The position numbers were made by a program, and so were the translations under genes. The notes under the pieces are model-generated. The model worked only from the letters and a program-made list of their open reading frames with translations, searched no databases and was not told the origin of the DNA. A DNA stretch of 11,848 nt from Candidatus Sericytochromatia bacterium (GTDB taxonomy: Bacteria; Cyanobacteriota; Sericytochromatia; UBA7694). The stretch is taken from NCBI GenBank assembly GCA_913773825.1, contig CAJYHH010000205.1:1-11848 (forward strand), written 5' to 3'. Shown piece by piece: positions 5,173 to 11,835 of the stretch. The number at the start of each line of letters is the position of its first letter. The stretch's first letter is position 1.

Positions 5173-7476
5173 TTACCAGAAAAAGCCTTTTTTCTTGGGC
5201 TGGCCAGGAATGTCTTCTTCGTCTTCATCATCAAAGATGCCCAGCCCCTGCTCCGGCAAGGTCTGCTGACTGATTTCACCTGTAAAGCTGCTGGGGATCG
5301 CAATCCCATAAGAGGTAAAGCGCTCCAGCACACCTGGGCGAATATCAGCTTGAGTAAAGCGCCCAACAACATTGCCATTGGCATCAACAGTCATTTGTTC
5401 ATATTTAAAGATTTCCTGTGTAGTGATAATATCCCCTTCCATCCCCGAAACCTCAACAATATGGGTGATTTTACGCGTGCCGTCCCGCATCCGCGACTGA
5501 TGCACAATCAAATCAACCGCAGAAGCAACTTGCTCACGAATGGCTTTAATCGGCAAATCGACACCGGCCATTAAGACCATGGTTTCCAGACGGGCTAAAG
5601 CTTCACGGGGGGCATTGGCGTGACATGTGGTGAGTGAGCCTTCATGGCCGGTGTTCATGGCCTGGAGCATATCGAGGGCTTCGCCGCCACGGACTTCGCC
5701 AACCACAATTCGGTCAGGGCGCATACGCAAAGAGTTACGCACCAGATCGCGAATGCTGACCTGGCCTTTGCCTTCCATATTGGCTGGTCGGGCTTCAAGT
5801 CTGATGACATGGCTCTGATTAAGCTGTAGCTCAGCTGCGTCTTCAATCGTCACAATCCGTGCACCACTTGGAATAAACGAGCTGAGAATATTGAGCAAAG
5901 TGGTTTTACCTGAGCCGGTACCCCCGCAGATTAAGACGTTTAGACGAGCTGCAACCGCCCCTTGTAAAAACTCTGCCATATCGGGTGTTAAAGCCCCGTA
6001 GTTCAGCAGATGTTTAACGGTTAAACGTTCGCTGGGGAATTTACGGATTGAAATACTGGCTCCGTCTAGGGCTAAGGGTGGAATCACAATATTGACGCGG
6101 GAGCCGTCGGGTAAACGGGCGTCAACCATGGGGGAGCTTTCGTCGACACGGCGGCCAATCGGCGAAATAATCCGGTCAATTACCACGCGTAACTGACGTT
6201 CATTTAAAAACTGACGATGAGACAGCTCTAATTTACCGTGGCGCTCAATAAAGATCTGCTCAGGGCCATTGACCATAATTTCGGTCACGGTTTCATCTTT
6301 AAGCAAACGCTCTAAAGGCCCTAAGCCTAAAGCTTCGTCGAGAATTTCTTCAATCAGCATGACTTGTTCTTTGCGTGAAGAAATTTCGATTTTATCAGTC
6401 AGCATAATATCAGCTAGTTTTTTGCGCAGGCCTAATTTAACCTGTTCGCGCTTTTCAGGGCTTTCAAGATCCATTTCATGCAGTTTGACTTCTTGAAGCA
6501 GGCGCTCATGGAGTTTGGCGCGCACCGAGCGATACTGCTCAGGGGACCAGCCCGCAATCGCCTGAGTCGTCACGGTTAGGGCTTTGGTTTTTTCTTCGGG
6601 CTGAATCGCCTGGGGATCAGCGACTTGGCCAAACTGGCCCGCTTGACCAAATTGACTCAGCGCTTGGGCGGCTGGATTGCCGCGATAAGAAATACTCACT
6701 TCAGACACATCAATTGGCTGGCTGCGCAGCAGGCTTCTGACAATATCTACCAGACCATTGACTAAGGCTTCGTTTTTGCACTTATGCAGAATCGGAACCC
6801 CGCGATTAATTGACTTGATCACTTCAGCTGGAGCATAGGGCAAAGTCATGCTCAAAGGCCGTTTGAGCAATTCCTGAAAATAGCCGCTAATATCTTCTGG
6901 GGTCAGGTCTTGAGACAGATTGGCCATATTCAGCATCAGCTCAAATTTGTTGAGCGAAAAATCATTGCTGCGAATATCCTGAAGCAGATGCGAAGTGGCC
7001 TGGAGCGAGACAATATCAGGGATCACAACCGGCAGGACCGTACTTGAACAGTCAATCGCCACACCCATCACTTCGTTTAAGCGGGGTTGAGACACATCCA
7101 GCACAATATTGCGATACAGGGCATTGCCGACTAACAGCACTTCATAAATCTGCTCAGGGCGAAAGACGGTCAGAGCTGAGACCGGCGGGGCCGCCAGTAA
7201 ATGCACTTCGCCGCGGTCATGTTTAATCAGCTGGGCTTCGAGGGTGTTGACGTTGATCGGCCCACGCAGCAGCGCGCCTAAATGGCGATTTTCAGCTTCA
7301 CGCTCAAGCGAAAGCAGGCTGGCCTGGCTACCGCCTGCATTGAGATCAAGATCTAAAAGCAAAGTCGGGGTTTTAGACGCCATGCTCAGACCCACCGCCA
7401 GATTGGCTGCCAGCGTGCTGGCGCCGGTTCCACCTTTAGCGTTAATCACAGAGACGATGCGGGAGGCTTGAACCAT
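5173..7476 (-). CDS. CpaE/TadZ-like ATPase fused to CpaF/TadA-like secretion ATPase
   Basis: A 767-residue single frame joining two Tad/Flp-type ATPases. Residues 1-260 are a ParA/MinD-fold domain: KGGTGAST (14-21) keeps the signature lysine of a deviant Walker A but has Ala where the second lysine would be, as in many CpaE/TadZ proteins; Walker A' is LLLDLDLNAGG (39-49). No N-terminal receiver domain is present. Residues 262-311 are a Gln/Gly-rich linker (SQFGQAGQFGQV). From about 312 follows a full type II/IV secretion ATPase of the CpaF/TadA group: VDARLPDGSR (451-460), IRKF (477-480), Walker A GGTGSGKT (518-525), Asp box TIEDAAEL (543-550), Walker B IVVGEVRGGE (590-599) and His box TGHEGSLTTCHAN (609-621). 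An acidic then basic tail ends in KKKGFFW. The start is ATG 7476, with AAAGGA 6 nt upstream. It probably powers assembly or export of a surface filament at the inner membrane. No cpaB, cpaC, tadB, tadC or pilin gene is in the window. Confidence 0.9.
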   Translation of the reverse strand: MVQASRIVSVINAKGGTGASTLAANLAVGLSMASKTPTLLLDLDLNAGGSQASLLSLEREAENRHLGALLRGPINVNTLEAQLIKHDRGEVHLLAAPPVSALTVFRPEQIYEVLLVGNALYRNIVLDVSQPRLNEVMGVAIDCSSTVLPVVIPDIVSLQATSHLLQDIRSNDFSLNKFELMLNMANLSQDLTPEDISGYFQELLKRPLSMTLPYAPAEVIKSINRGVPILHKCKNEALVNGLVDIVRSLLRSQPIDVSEVSISYRGNPAAQALSQFGQAGQFGQVADPQAIQPEEKTKALTVTTQAIAGWSPEQYRSVRAKLHERLLQEVKLHEMDLESPEKREQVKLGLRKKLADIMLTDKIEISSRKEQVMLIEEILDEALGLGPLERLLKDETVTEIMVNGPEQIFIERHGKLELSHRQFLNERQLRVVIDRIISPIGRRVDESSPMVDARLPDGSRVNIVIPPLALDGASISIRKFPSERLTVKHLLNYGALTPDMAEFLQGAVAARLNVLICGGTGSGKTTLLNILSSFIPSGARIVTIEDAAELQLNQSHVIRLEARPANMEGKGQVSIRDLVRNSLRMRPDRIVVGEVRGGEALDMLQAMNTGHEGSLTTCHANAPREALARLETMVLMAGVDLPIKAIREQVASAVDLIVHQSRMRDGTRKITHIVEVSGMEGDIITTQEIFKYEQMTVDANGNVVGRFTQADIRPGVLERFTSYGIAIPSSFTGEISQQTLPEQGLGIFDDEDEEDIPGQPKKKGFFW

Positions 7477-7542
7477 GGTTTTTCCTTTTCTGAGCTCTTT
7501 CTGAGCTGTCTTAGACTTGTTGTCGACGGGCTTTATCTCTTT

Positions 7543-7561
7543 AGTCTACTTGAAGTCGACT
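7543..7561. repeat. Near-perfect 19-nt palindrome between TPR gene and ATPase gene
   Basis: AGTCTACTTGAAGTCGACT pairs with itself except at one position pair and the central base. Flanking TTT and AAA extend it with one bulged base. It lies 5 nt beyond the stop of the minus-strand TPR gene and about 65 nt before the ATPase start. No U-tract follows on the minus strand, so it may act as an operator, processing hairpin or mRNA stabiliser, not a terminator. Confidence 0.4.
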
Positions 7562-7566
7562 CAAAT

Positions 7567-8220
7567 TTAGTTTGCTTGTTTAGTCTGCTCGTAGTCTGCT
7601 CGAATTTTGCGGGTCAGAGCTTCTCGATCCAAATGTTGCTGTTGCGCCTCAAGCTGCCGCCAGCTGGCGTCTAAATCCAGCCAGCGGGGATCTTGTCTAA
7701 GAGCTGGGTCTAAGCTGACGGCCCGTTCAAAGCCCAGCGCGGCACCCGCGAGTTCTCCGCAGCGCAATTGCAGCCGGGCCAGTTTTAACCAGTCTTCGCC
7801 GCTTAAGCGCTCGGGCTGAGCCGCTGCTTGCTCAAGATAAAAACAGGCTCGCTCAGTTTGTCTGGCCTGAATCAGGCTTTCAGCGGCGGCTAATAACAGT
7901 TCTGGAACATCAGAATGGGTTTCTAGCGCGCGCTCCAGATAAGGCAAGGCTTGCTCAGGTGACAAAAGTCGGCTGAGTTGGGTAATGCCTGTCAGATGCT
8001 GAGGATGGACTGAAACCAGCTCAATTAATCGTTCTCGCTGATGTTTGGGTTTATTTTGGCGAGCCGCAATCTCTGATAAGCCAAACAGCGCCTCTGGGTG
8101 AGTGGGTAGATGTTTAAGCAAAGTCTGATAACTTTTGCTGGCCTGGCGCAGTTGATTAAGCTCAAGCTGGGACTGAGCGAGTGTAAGCAAAGCACTGACT
8201 TGATCGTCGGCTAATTTCAT
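7567..8220 (-). CDS. TPR-repeat protein
   Basis: A 217-residue soluble, all-helical protein built of about five degenerate TPR units, for example LAQSQLELNQLRQASKSYQT, PEALFGLSEIAARQNKP, SPEQALPYLERALETHSD, LLLAAAESLIQARQTERACF and LARLQLRCGELAGAALGFER. It lacks a signal peptide and lipobox, so it differs from the TPR lipoprotein TadD of classical Tad clusters, but it could play a similar adaptor role. ATG 8220 overlaps the stop of the secreted-protein gene (ATGA), with GGAG 8 nt upstream, so the two are probably translationally coupled. The 3' end contains an exact 11-nt tandem duplication (7581-7602) that encodes part of the last residues. The CpaE-CpaF fusion follows after 90 nt. Its exact role is unknown. 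Confidence 0.8.
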   Translation of the reverse strand: MKLADDQVSALLTLAQSQLELNQLRQASKSYQTLLKHLPTHPEALFGLSEIAARQNKPKHQRERLIELVSVHPQHLTGITQLSRLLSPEQALPYLERALETHSDVPELLLAAAESLIQARQTERACFYLEQAAAQPERLSGEDWLKLARLQLRCGELAGAALGFERAVSLDPALRQDPRWLDLDASWRQLEAQQQHLDREALTRKIRADYEQTKQAN

Positions 8221-8756
8221 GGCAAATACTCCAGGCCCTTAATAAACATCTGTAAATCAGCTTTAGGCGCACGATGGCCTTGTAAGGCTGAAATCACGCC
8301 CATTTTAAACGTGCTTTTGGGGCTGCTCAACCAAGAGCTCATATAATAATCCTGGGCATAGCCCTGGCCAGCTGGATAAAGCCCTAACTGCAGCTTATTT
8401 TTAAGCCGAGGAGCTGAGAGCGTCTCAAGTTGGCCTTTGGCTTTGCCTGCCTGACGAGGCTGAGTGGTGCCAAGCAGGGTAATGGTGTAGTTCAGACCGC
8501 TGCAAAAACAGCGATAGTCCAGCTGATAACTGGGCTCAGGGCCAGCTTGAACCTGAATTTGTTTTAGCACATAACCCGCTGGCAGTTGAGAGGGCAAAAT
8601 AGCCCGCGCCGGTAATTGGCGCAGGCTGCGCAATTGGCTTGAACTCAAGCCATGTACACTGCCGCGTACCGCAGCTGCCTGAGCAGAAAACGGGATGTTG
8701 AAAACACTTAGCAATAAAGTGAATAAGACTAATAAAGTGGGCAGAACTCGCCTCAA
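8217..8756 (-). CDS. Secreted protein of unknown function
   Basis: A 179-residue protein with a clear Sec signal peptide: MRR, a hydrophobic core (LPTLLVLFTLLLSVF) and a cleavage site AQA-A after residue 27. The mature part has a LPSQLPAGYVLKQIQV stretch (54-69), Tyr-rich beta-like segments and a closely spaced pair Cys83/Cys85. The LPAGYxLxxIxV pattern recalls anti-sigma/RseB-like or DUF4367-type domains, but too weakly to name. It starts at TTG 8756: a GGAG lies 7 nt upstream, and the signal peptide would be cut into by any later start. It is the first gene of the minus-strand cluster, overlapping the TPR gene by ATGA, so it is probably part of the same unit as the secretion ATPase. I do not recognise the family. 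Confidence 0.7.
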   Translation of the reverse strand: MRRVLPTLLVLFTLLLSVFNIPFSAQAAAVRGSVHGLSSSQLRSLRQLPARAILPSQLPAGYVLKQIQVQAGPEPSYQLDYRCFCSGLNYTITLLGTTQPRQAGKAKGQLETLSAPRLKNKLQLGLYPAGQGYAQDYYMSSWLSSPKSTFKMGVISALQGHRAPKADLQMFIKGLEYLP

Positions 8757-8770
8757 GCAAAATCTCCATC

Positions 8771-8782
8771 AGCTTATAAGCT
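8771..8782. promoter_or_regulatory. Perfect 12-bp palindrome in the leader of the secreted-protein gene
   Basis: AGCTTATAAGCT is a perfect palindrome lying between the proposed -10 box (8793-8798) and the ribosome-binding site of the minus-strand secreted-protein gene. Its position just after the transcription start would suit a repressor operator. The short length means chance is possible. Confidence 0.3.
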
Positions 8783-8792
8783 TGTTGTGTTT

Positions 8793-8798
8793 AGTATA
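8793..8798 (-). promoter_or_regulatory. Candidate -10 box for the minus-strand cluster
   Basis: On the minus strand TATACT (5 of 6 to TATAAT) would place the transcript start near 8786, giving a leader of about 30 nt before the TTG start, similar to the leader lengths inferred for the TolB-like gene and pckG. No convincing -35 hexamer is seen. Confidence 0.3.
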
Positions 8799-8929
8799 AC
8801 TTGCTGCTGAGTGGACTTCCCAGCAGGTCTTTTAACCAGGGAGTCTGTCTTAAAATCCAGCAGAAGAACCCGGCTGATCCTGGCTATGATAAAGTGAAAC
8901 AAATCCCCTTTTTAGTTGTGGAGAATCTT

Positions 8930-9148
8930 ATGTCTCAGTACTGGATGATTGCCGTGCTGATCGCCGTTTTGTTAGGCGGGCTCAGTGACGTTTCGCGAAT
9001 CCAGAAGCTCGAAGCCCAGAATCAAGAGCTGATTGCCCGGCTGAGCCGCTTAGAGCGGGCTCAGCCCAAAGCAACAGATGTCCGTCGTGAAGACCTTGAA
9101 CAGCTTGATGCCGCTGAACCTGATGAGGCTGAGGAACTCGAAGCCTGA
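8930..9148 (+). CDS. Small membrane-anchored coiled-coil protein
   Basis: A 72-residue protein: one N-terminal transmembrane helix (MIAVLIAVLLGGL, residues 6-18), a heptad-like coiled coil (VSRIQKLEAQNQELIARLSRLERA, about 21-44) and an acidic tail (LDAAEPDEAEELEA). The shape recalls small FtsB/FtsL- or YgaM-like membrane coiled-coil proteins, but no family is recognisable. I start at ATG 8930: GGAG (8920-8923) is 6 nt upstream and the hydrophobic helix begins there. The open frame extends to 8801 with no support, and the extra stretch has no protein character. A possible -10 box TATGAT is at 8885-8890. The nitroreductase reading frame begins at or just after its stop, so the two probably share a transcript. 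Confidence 0.7.
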   Translation: MSQYWMIAVLIAVLLGGLSDVSRIQKLEAQNQELIARLSRLERAQPKATDVRREDLEQLDAAEPDEAEELEA

Positions 9149-9174
9149 ACCCTGATTCTGAACTCTTTGAACAA

Positions 9175-9828
9175 ATGGCCCAACGCCACTGTAAACGCCA
9201 ATTTCTTGCTCAAGCGGTACCCAAACAGACTTTAGCTAAGATTTTGCAGGTGGCTGCCCAGGCGCCCTCGTCTAAAAATACTCAGCCCTGGCAGGTTAGC
9301 GTCTTGCTGGGTTCAGCAGTGGCTGATTTGTCTCAGCGTTTATGTCAGGCCTTTGATGCGGGTTTGCCCCAGCAAGCTGATTATGTTTATCAGACCCAGC
9401 CCTGGCCGCCTGAGTTTTTAGAACGAGCCCGCGCCTGTGGCTATGGCTTGTTTGATCTTAAAGGCATTGAGCGCCATGACCGTGAAGCGCGTAAAGCTCA
9501 TGATCGTGAAAACTTTACTTTTTTTGGTGCCCCGGCTTACCTGGTTTTTCATTTGCCGATTGATTCAGAGCGCGGTTCGTTTCTGGACCTGGGCTTTTTT
9601 ATGCAAAATATTATGCTGGCGCTGGTCTCACAGGGACTGGCTTCCTGCCCGCAGTTTAGCGTAGCGGGGTATCCAGAGCTCATTCGCGAGTTTTTAGGTT
9701 TAACAGGGGAGCGTTCACGCTGGATCATTAGCGGCATGGCGGTGGGGTACCCAGATCCTGAAGCACAGGTCAACAGTTATATTCCAGAGCGTCTACCGCT
9801 TGAAAAATACGTCACCTGGTACGAATGA
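9175..9828 (+). CDS. Nitroreductase-family FMN oxidoreductase
   Basis: A protein of about 217 residues of the nitroreductase superfamily: FMN-dependent, NAD(P)H-using, usually a cytoplasmic homodimer that reduces nitro compounds, quinones or flavins. The evidence is the N-terminal RHCKRQF block, APSSKNTQPWQV (30-41; FMN and substrate loop), a mid-region with LDLGFFMQNIMLAL and QGLASCPQ, and the C-terminal signature RWIISGMAVGYPDPEAQVNSY with ERLPLEKYVTW. ATG 9175 is the only ATG near the front but has no ribosome-binding site. It also seems to cut into the first conserved helix, because the upstream codons read LFEQ directly before MAQRHCKRQF. A CTG at 9145, overlapping the stop of the preceding gene as CTGA and preceded by GAGGA (9131-9135), would restore the helix. 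The true substrate is unknown. Confidence 0.87.
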   Translation: MAQRHCKRQFLAQAVPKQTLAKILQVAAQAPSSKNTQPWQVSVLLGSAVADLSQRLCQAFDAGLPQQADYVYQTQPWPPEFLERARACGYGLFDLKGIERHDREARKAHDRENFTFFGAPAYLVFHLPIDSERGSFLDLGFFMQNIMLALVSQGLASCPQFSVAGYPELIREFLGLTGERSRWIISGMAVGYPDPEAQVNSYIPERLPLEKYVTWYE

Positions 9829-9833
9829 TGTTT

Positions 9834-9857
9834 ACGCAGTGTGTATAACCTTTGCGT
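9834..9857 (+). terminator. Weak hairpin after the nitroreductase gene
   Basis: ACGCA (9834-9838) pairs with TGCGT (9853-9857), and flanking TTT/AAA adds three pairs across one bulge. The loop is 14 nt and the following ATTTATG is only slightly U-rich, so it would be a poor intrinsic terminator. It is listed because it separates the nitroreductase gene from the pckG control region. Confidence 0.25.
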
Positions 9858-9869
9858 TAAATTTATGAG

Positions 9870-9883
9870 TTGATCTATATCAT
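9870..9883 (+). promoter_or_regulatory. FNR/CRP-family binding-site candidate upstream of pckG
   Basis: TTGAT-CTAT-ATCAT matches the FNR/Anr consensus TTGAT-N4-ATCAA at 9 of 10 defined bases. Its centre (9876.5) falls about 41.5-42.5 bases before the transcript start predicted from the -10 box at 9907-9912, which is the standard spot for a class II activator replacing the -35 contact. No regulator gene is in the window, so the protein that binds is inferred; CRP/FNR relatives share similar half-sites. Confidence 0.5.
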
Positions 9884-9906
9884 GCTGGCCTTGGGAATAA
9901 ATGCGC

Positions 9907-9912
9907 TATAAT
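9907..9912 (+). promoter_or_regulatory. -10 box of the pckG promoter
   Basis: A perfect TATAAT lies 39 nt before the pckG start codon. Transcription would begin around 9918-9920, giving a leader of about 33 nt that contains AGGAG at 9942-9946. No fair -35 hexamer is found at 16-18 nt spacing, which fits an activator-dependent promoter together with the dyad at 9870-9883. Confidence 0.55.
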
Positions 9913-9951
9913 GCCTGGCACAGCCGTATTTACCCCGAGAGAGGAGCCCTC

Positions 9952-11820
9952 ATGCCAATCGAGATCAATGCCCCCGATTACGTCAAACATGCCAAAGCCC
10001 TCGAATTTGTAAAGGAAGCCGTCGAACTCTGCCAGCCTGATCAGATTCACTGGTGCGATGGTTCTGAAGAAGAATATCAGCAGCTTTGTGAGCTGCTGGT
10101 GAGCAAAGGCACTTTTAAAAAGCTCAATTCTGATAAACGCCCTAATTCATTTTTGGCCCTGTCAGATCCGACTGACGTGGCCCGCGTTGAGGATCGGACT
10201 TATATCTGCACCCGCCGCCGCCAGAGCGCTGGACCAACCAATAACTGGGTTGACCCGCGTGAAATGAAGCAGACCCTCAAAACGCTCTTTACGGGCTGTA
10301 TGCAGGGCCGCACGATGTATATCGTGCCCTTCAGCATGGGCCCGCTGGGTTCTGATATTGCCCAGATTGGGATTGAAATCAGCGACTCACCTTATGTTGC
10401 TGTCAACATGAAGATTATGACCCGCATGGGCAAAAAAGTTTTTGATGTGTTGGGCACCCACGGTGAATTTGTACCCTGTATGCATTCAGTCGGCAGCCCG
10501 CTGAGCCCTGGTCAGGAAGATGTTTCCTGGCCCTGCAACAAAGAAAAATACATTGTCCACTATCCTGAAGAGCGCCAGATCTGGTCCTTTGGCAGTGGCT
10601 ACGGCGGTAACGCCCTGCTTGGCAAAAAATGTTTTGCCCTGCGGATCGCCTCGATGATGGGCCGTGACGAAGGCTGGATGGCTGAGCATATGTTGATTGC
10701 CGGCGTTGAAAGCCCCGATGGCCGTAAAAACTACGTTGGCGCGGCTTTTCCCAGTGCTTGCGGCAAGACAAATTTTGCGATGCTGATTCCGCCGGAAGCT
10801 TATCAGCAAGCGGGCTGGAAAGTCACCACCATTGGTGATGACATCGCCTGGCTGAAGCCCGGTGCTGATGGTCAGCTCTATGCGATTAACCCTGAAGCCG
10901 GTTTCTTTGGCGTTGCGCCTGGAACCTCTTATGACTCGAATCCCAACGCGATGGAAAGCATTCGAGCCAACACGATTTTTACTAACGTTGCGCTGACCCC
11001 TGACGGTGATGTCTGGTGGGAAGGCATGACCAAAGAAGCCCCGCCTGAATTAATCGACTGGCAGGGACAGCCCTGGACGCCAGACTCTGGCCGCAAAGCC
11101 GCTCATCCCAATGCTCGCTTTACGGCGCCGGCTTCTCAGTGCCCGTCCATTGACGAAAAATGGGAAGATCCCGCTGGTGTACCGATTTCAGCCTTTATCT
11201 TTGGGGGCCGTCGCCCGAGCGTAGTGCCTTTGATTACCCAGGCCGTAAACTGGAACTTTGGCGTTTATAACGCTGCCACGATTGGTTCTGAGACTACAGC
11301 TGCAGCTGCAGGTAAAGTTGGCGAAGTCCGTCGTGACCCGATGGCCATGCTGCCTTTCTGCGGTTATCACATGGGTGATTATTTTAATCACTGGCTTGAA
11401 ATGGGTCGCTCTGTCCCGATTCCGCCGCGCATTTTTTGCGTCAACTGGTTCCGTAAAAACGAAGACGGTGAGTTCCTCTGGCCAGGCTTTGGCGAGAACA
11501 TGCGCATTCTTGAGTGGATCGTCAAACGCGTCCGCGGTGAGGCGTTTGCCCTTGAAAGCCCGCTCGGCTGGATGCCCCGTTATGAAGATCTCAACTGGGA
11601 AGGTCTCGACTTTACCCAGGAGCAGTTTGAACAAGTGATGCGGATTGATCGGGAACAATGGAAAGAAGAAGTCCTGTCACATCAAGCATTGTTTGATAAA
11701 CTGTATGACAGACTCCCTAAAGAGTTCTTGCTGATGCGTGAATTAATTCTTTCTAGTCTTTGGCGTTCGCCCGAAAATTGGGGCATGTCCCCCGAGCGCT
11801 ATCTCGTTCAGCAGCATTAG
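9952..11820 (+). CDS. pckG: Phosphoenolpyruvate carboxykinase (GTP)
   Basis: A 622-residue, full-length GTP-type PEPCK, which interconverts oxaloacetate + GTP and PEP + GDP + CO2: the entry step of gluconeogenesis, or anaplerotic CO2 fixation in the reverse direction. The key sites are present: substrate motif RRRQSAGPTNNW, GSGYGGNALLGKK with metal ligands Lys226 and His246 (AEHM), the P-loop FPSACGKTN (266-274) with the reactive Cys270, Lys272 and Thr273, kinase-2 GDDIAWLKPG with Asp296/Asp297, and the nucleotide-binding block CVNWFRKN...FLWPGFGENMRILEW. It lacks the features of the ATP-type enzyme PckA. The start is ATG 9952, with AGGAG at 9942-9946, 5 nt upstream. An in-frame ATG at 9901 is rejected because the -10 box lies just inside that extension. 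It is a single-gene unit as far as the window shows. Confidence 0.96.
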   Translation: MPIEINAPDYVKHAKALEFVKEAVELCQPDQIHWCDGSEEEYQQLCELLVSKGTFKKLNSDKRPNSFLALSDPTDVARVEDRTYICTRRRQSAGPTNNWVDPREMKQTLKTLFTGCMQGRTMYIVPFSMGPLGSDIAQIGIEISDSPYVAVNMKIMTRMGKKVFDVLGTHGEFVPCMHSVGSPLSPGQEDVSWPCNKEKYIVHYPEERQIWSFGSGYGGNALLGKKCFALRIASMMGRDEGWMAEHMLIAGVESPDGRKNYVGAAFPSACGKTNFAMLIPPEAYQQAGWKVTTIGDDIAWLKPGADGQLYAINPEAGFFGVAPGTSYDSNPNAMESIRANTIFTNVALTPDGDVWWEGMTKEAPPELIDWQGQPWTPDSGRKAAHPNARFTAPASQCPSIDEKWEDPAGVPISAFIFGGRRPSVVPLITQAVNWNFGVYNAATIGSETTAAAAGKVGEVRRDPMAMLPFCGYHMGDYFNHWLEMGRSVPIPPRIFCVNWFRKNEDGEFLWPGFGENMRILEWIVKRVRGEAFALESPLGWMPRYEDLNWEGLDFTQEQFEQVMRIDREQWKEEVLSHQALFDKLYDRLPKEFLLMRELILSSLWRSPENWGMSPERYLVQQH

Positions 11821-11835
11821 CCGATTTAAGTCGGC
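11820..11835 (+). terminator. Short hairpin directly after pckG
   Basis: GCCGA (11820-11824) pairs with TCGGC (11831-11835), with one more T-G pair and a TTAA loop, starting at the last base of the stop codon. The following bases GTAATGGG are not U-rich and the window ends soon after, so whether it ends transcription is unclear. Confidence 0.3.

Noticed and set aside
9886..9904. Possible sigma-54 promoter (TGGC ... TGC) upstream of pckG
   Set aside because: The distance between the GG and GC elements does not fit the -24/-12 spacing.
9901..9951. Upstream ATG giving pckG 17 extra residues
   Set aside because: The TATAAT box at 9907-9912 lies inside it, there is no ribosome-binding site, and AGGAG precedes ATG 9952, which gives the usual family length.
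10415..10809. Long open frames on the minus strand inside pckG
   Set aside because: They lie wholly antisense to a strongly supported, motif-complete PEPCK gene, lack ribosome-binding sites and show no protein-family character.
11188..11658. 156-codon open frame antisense to the 3' part of pckG
   Set aside because: It is a shadow of the codon usage of pckG; the amino-acid text has no domain features and there is no start signal.
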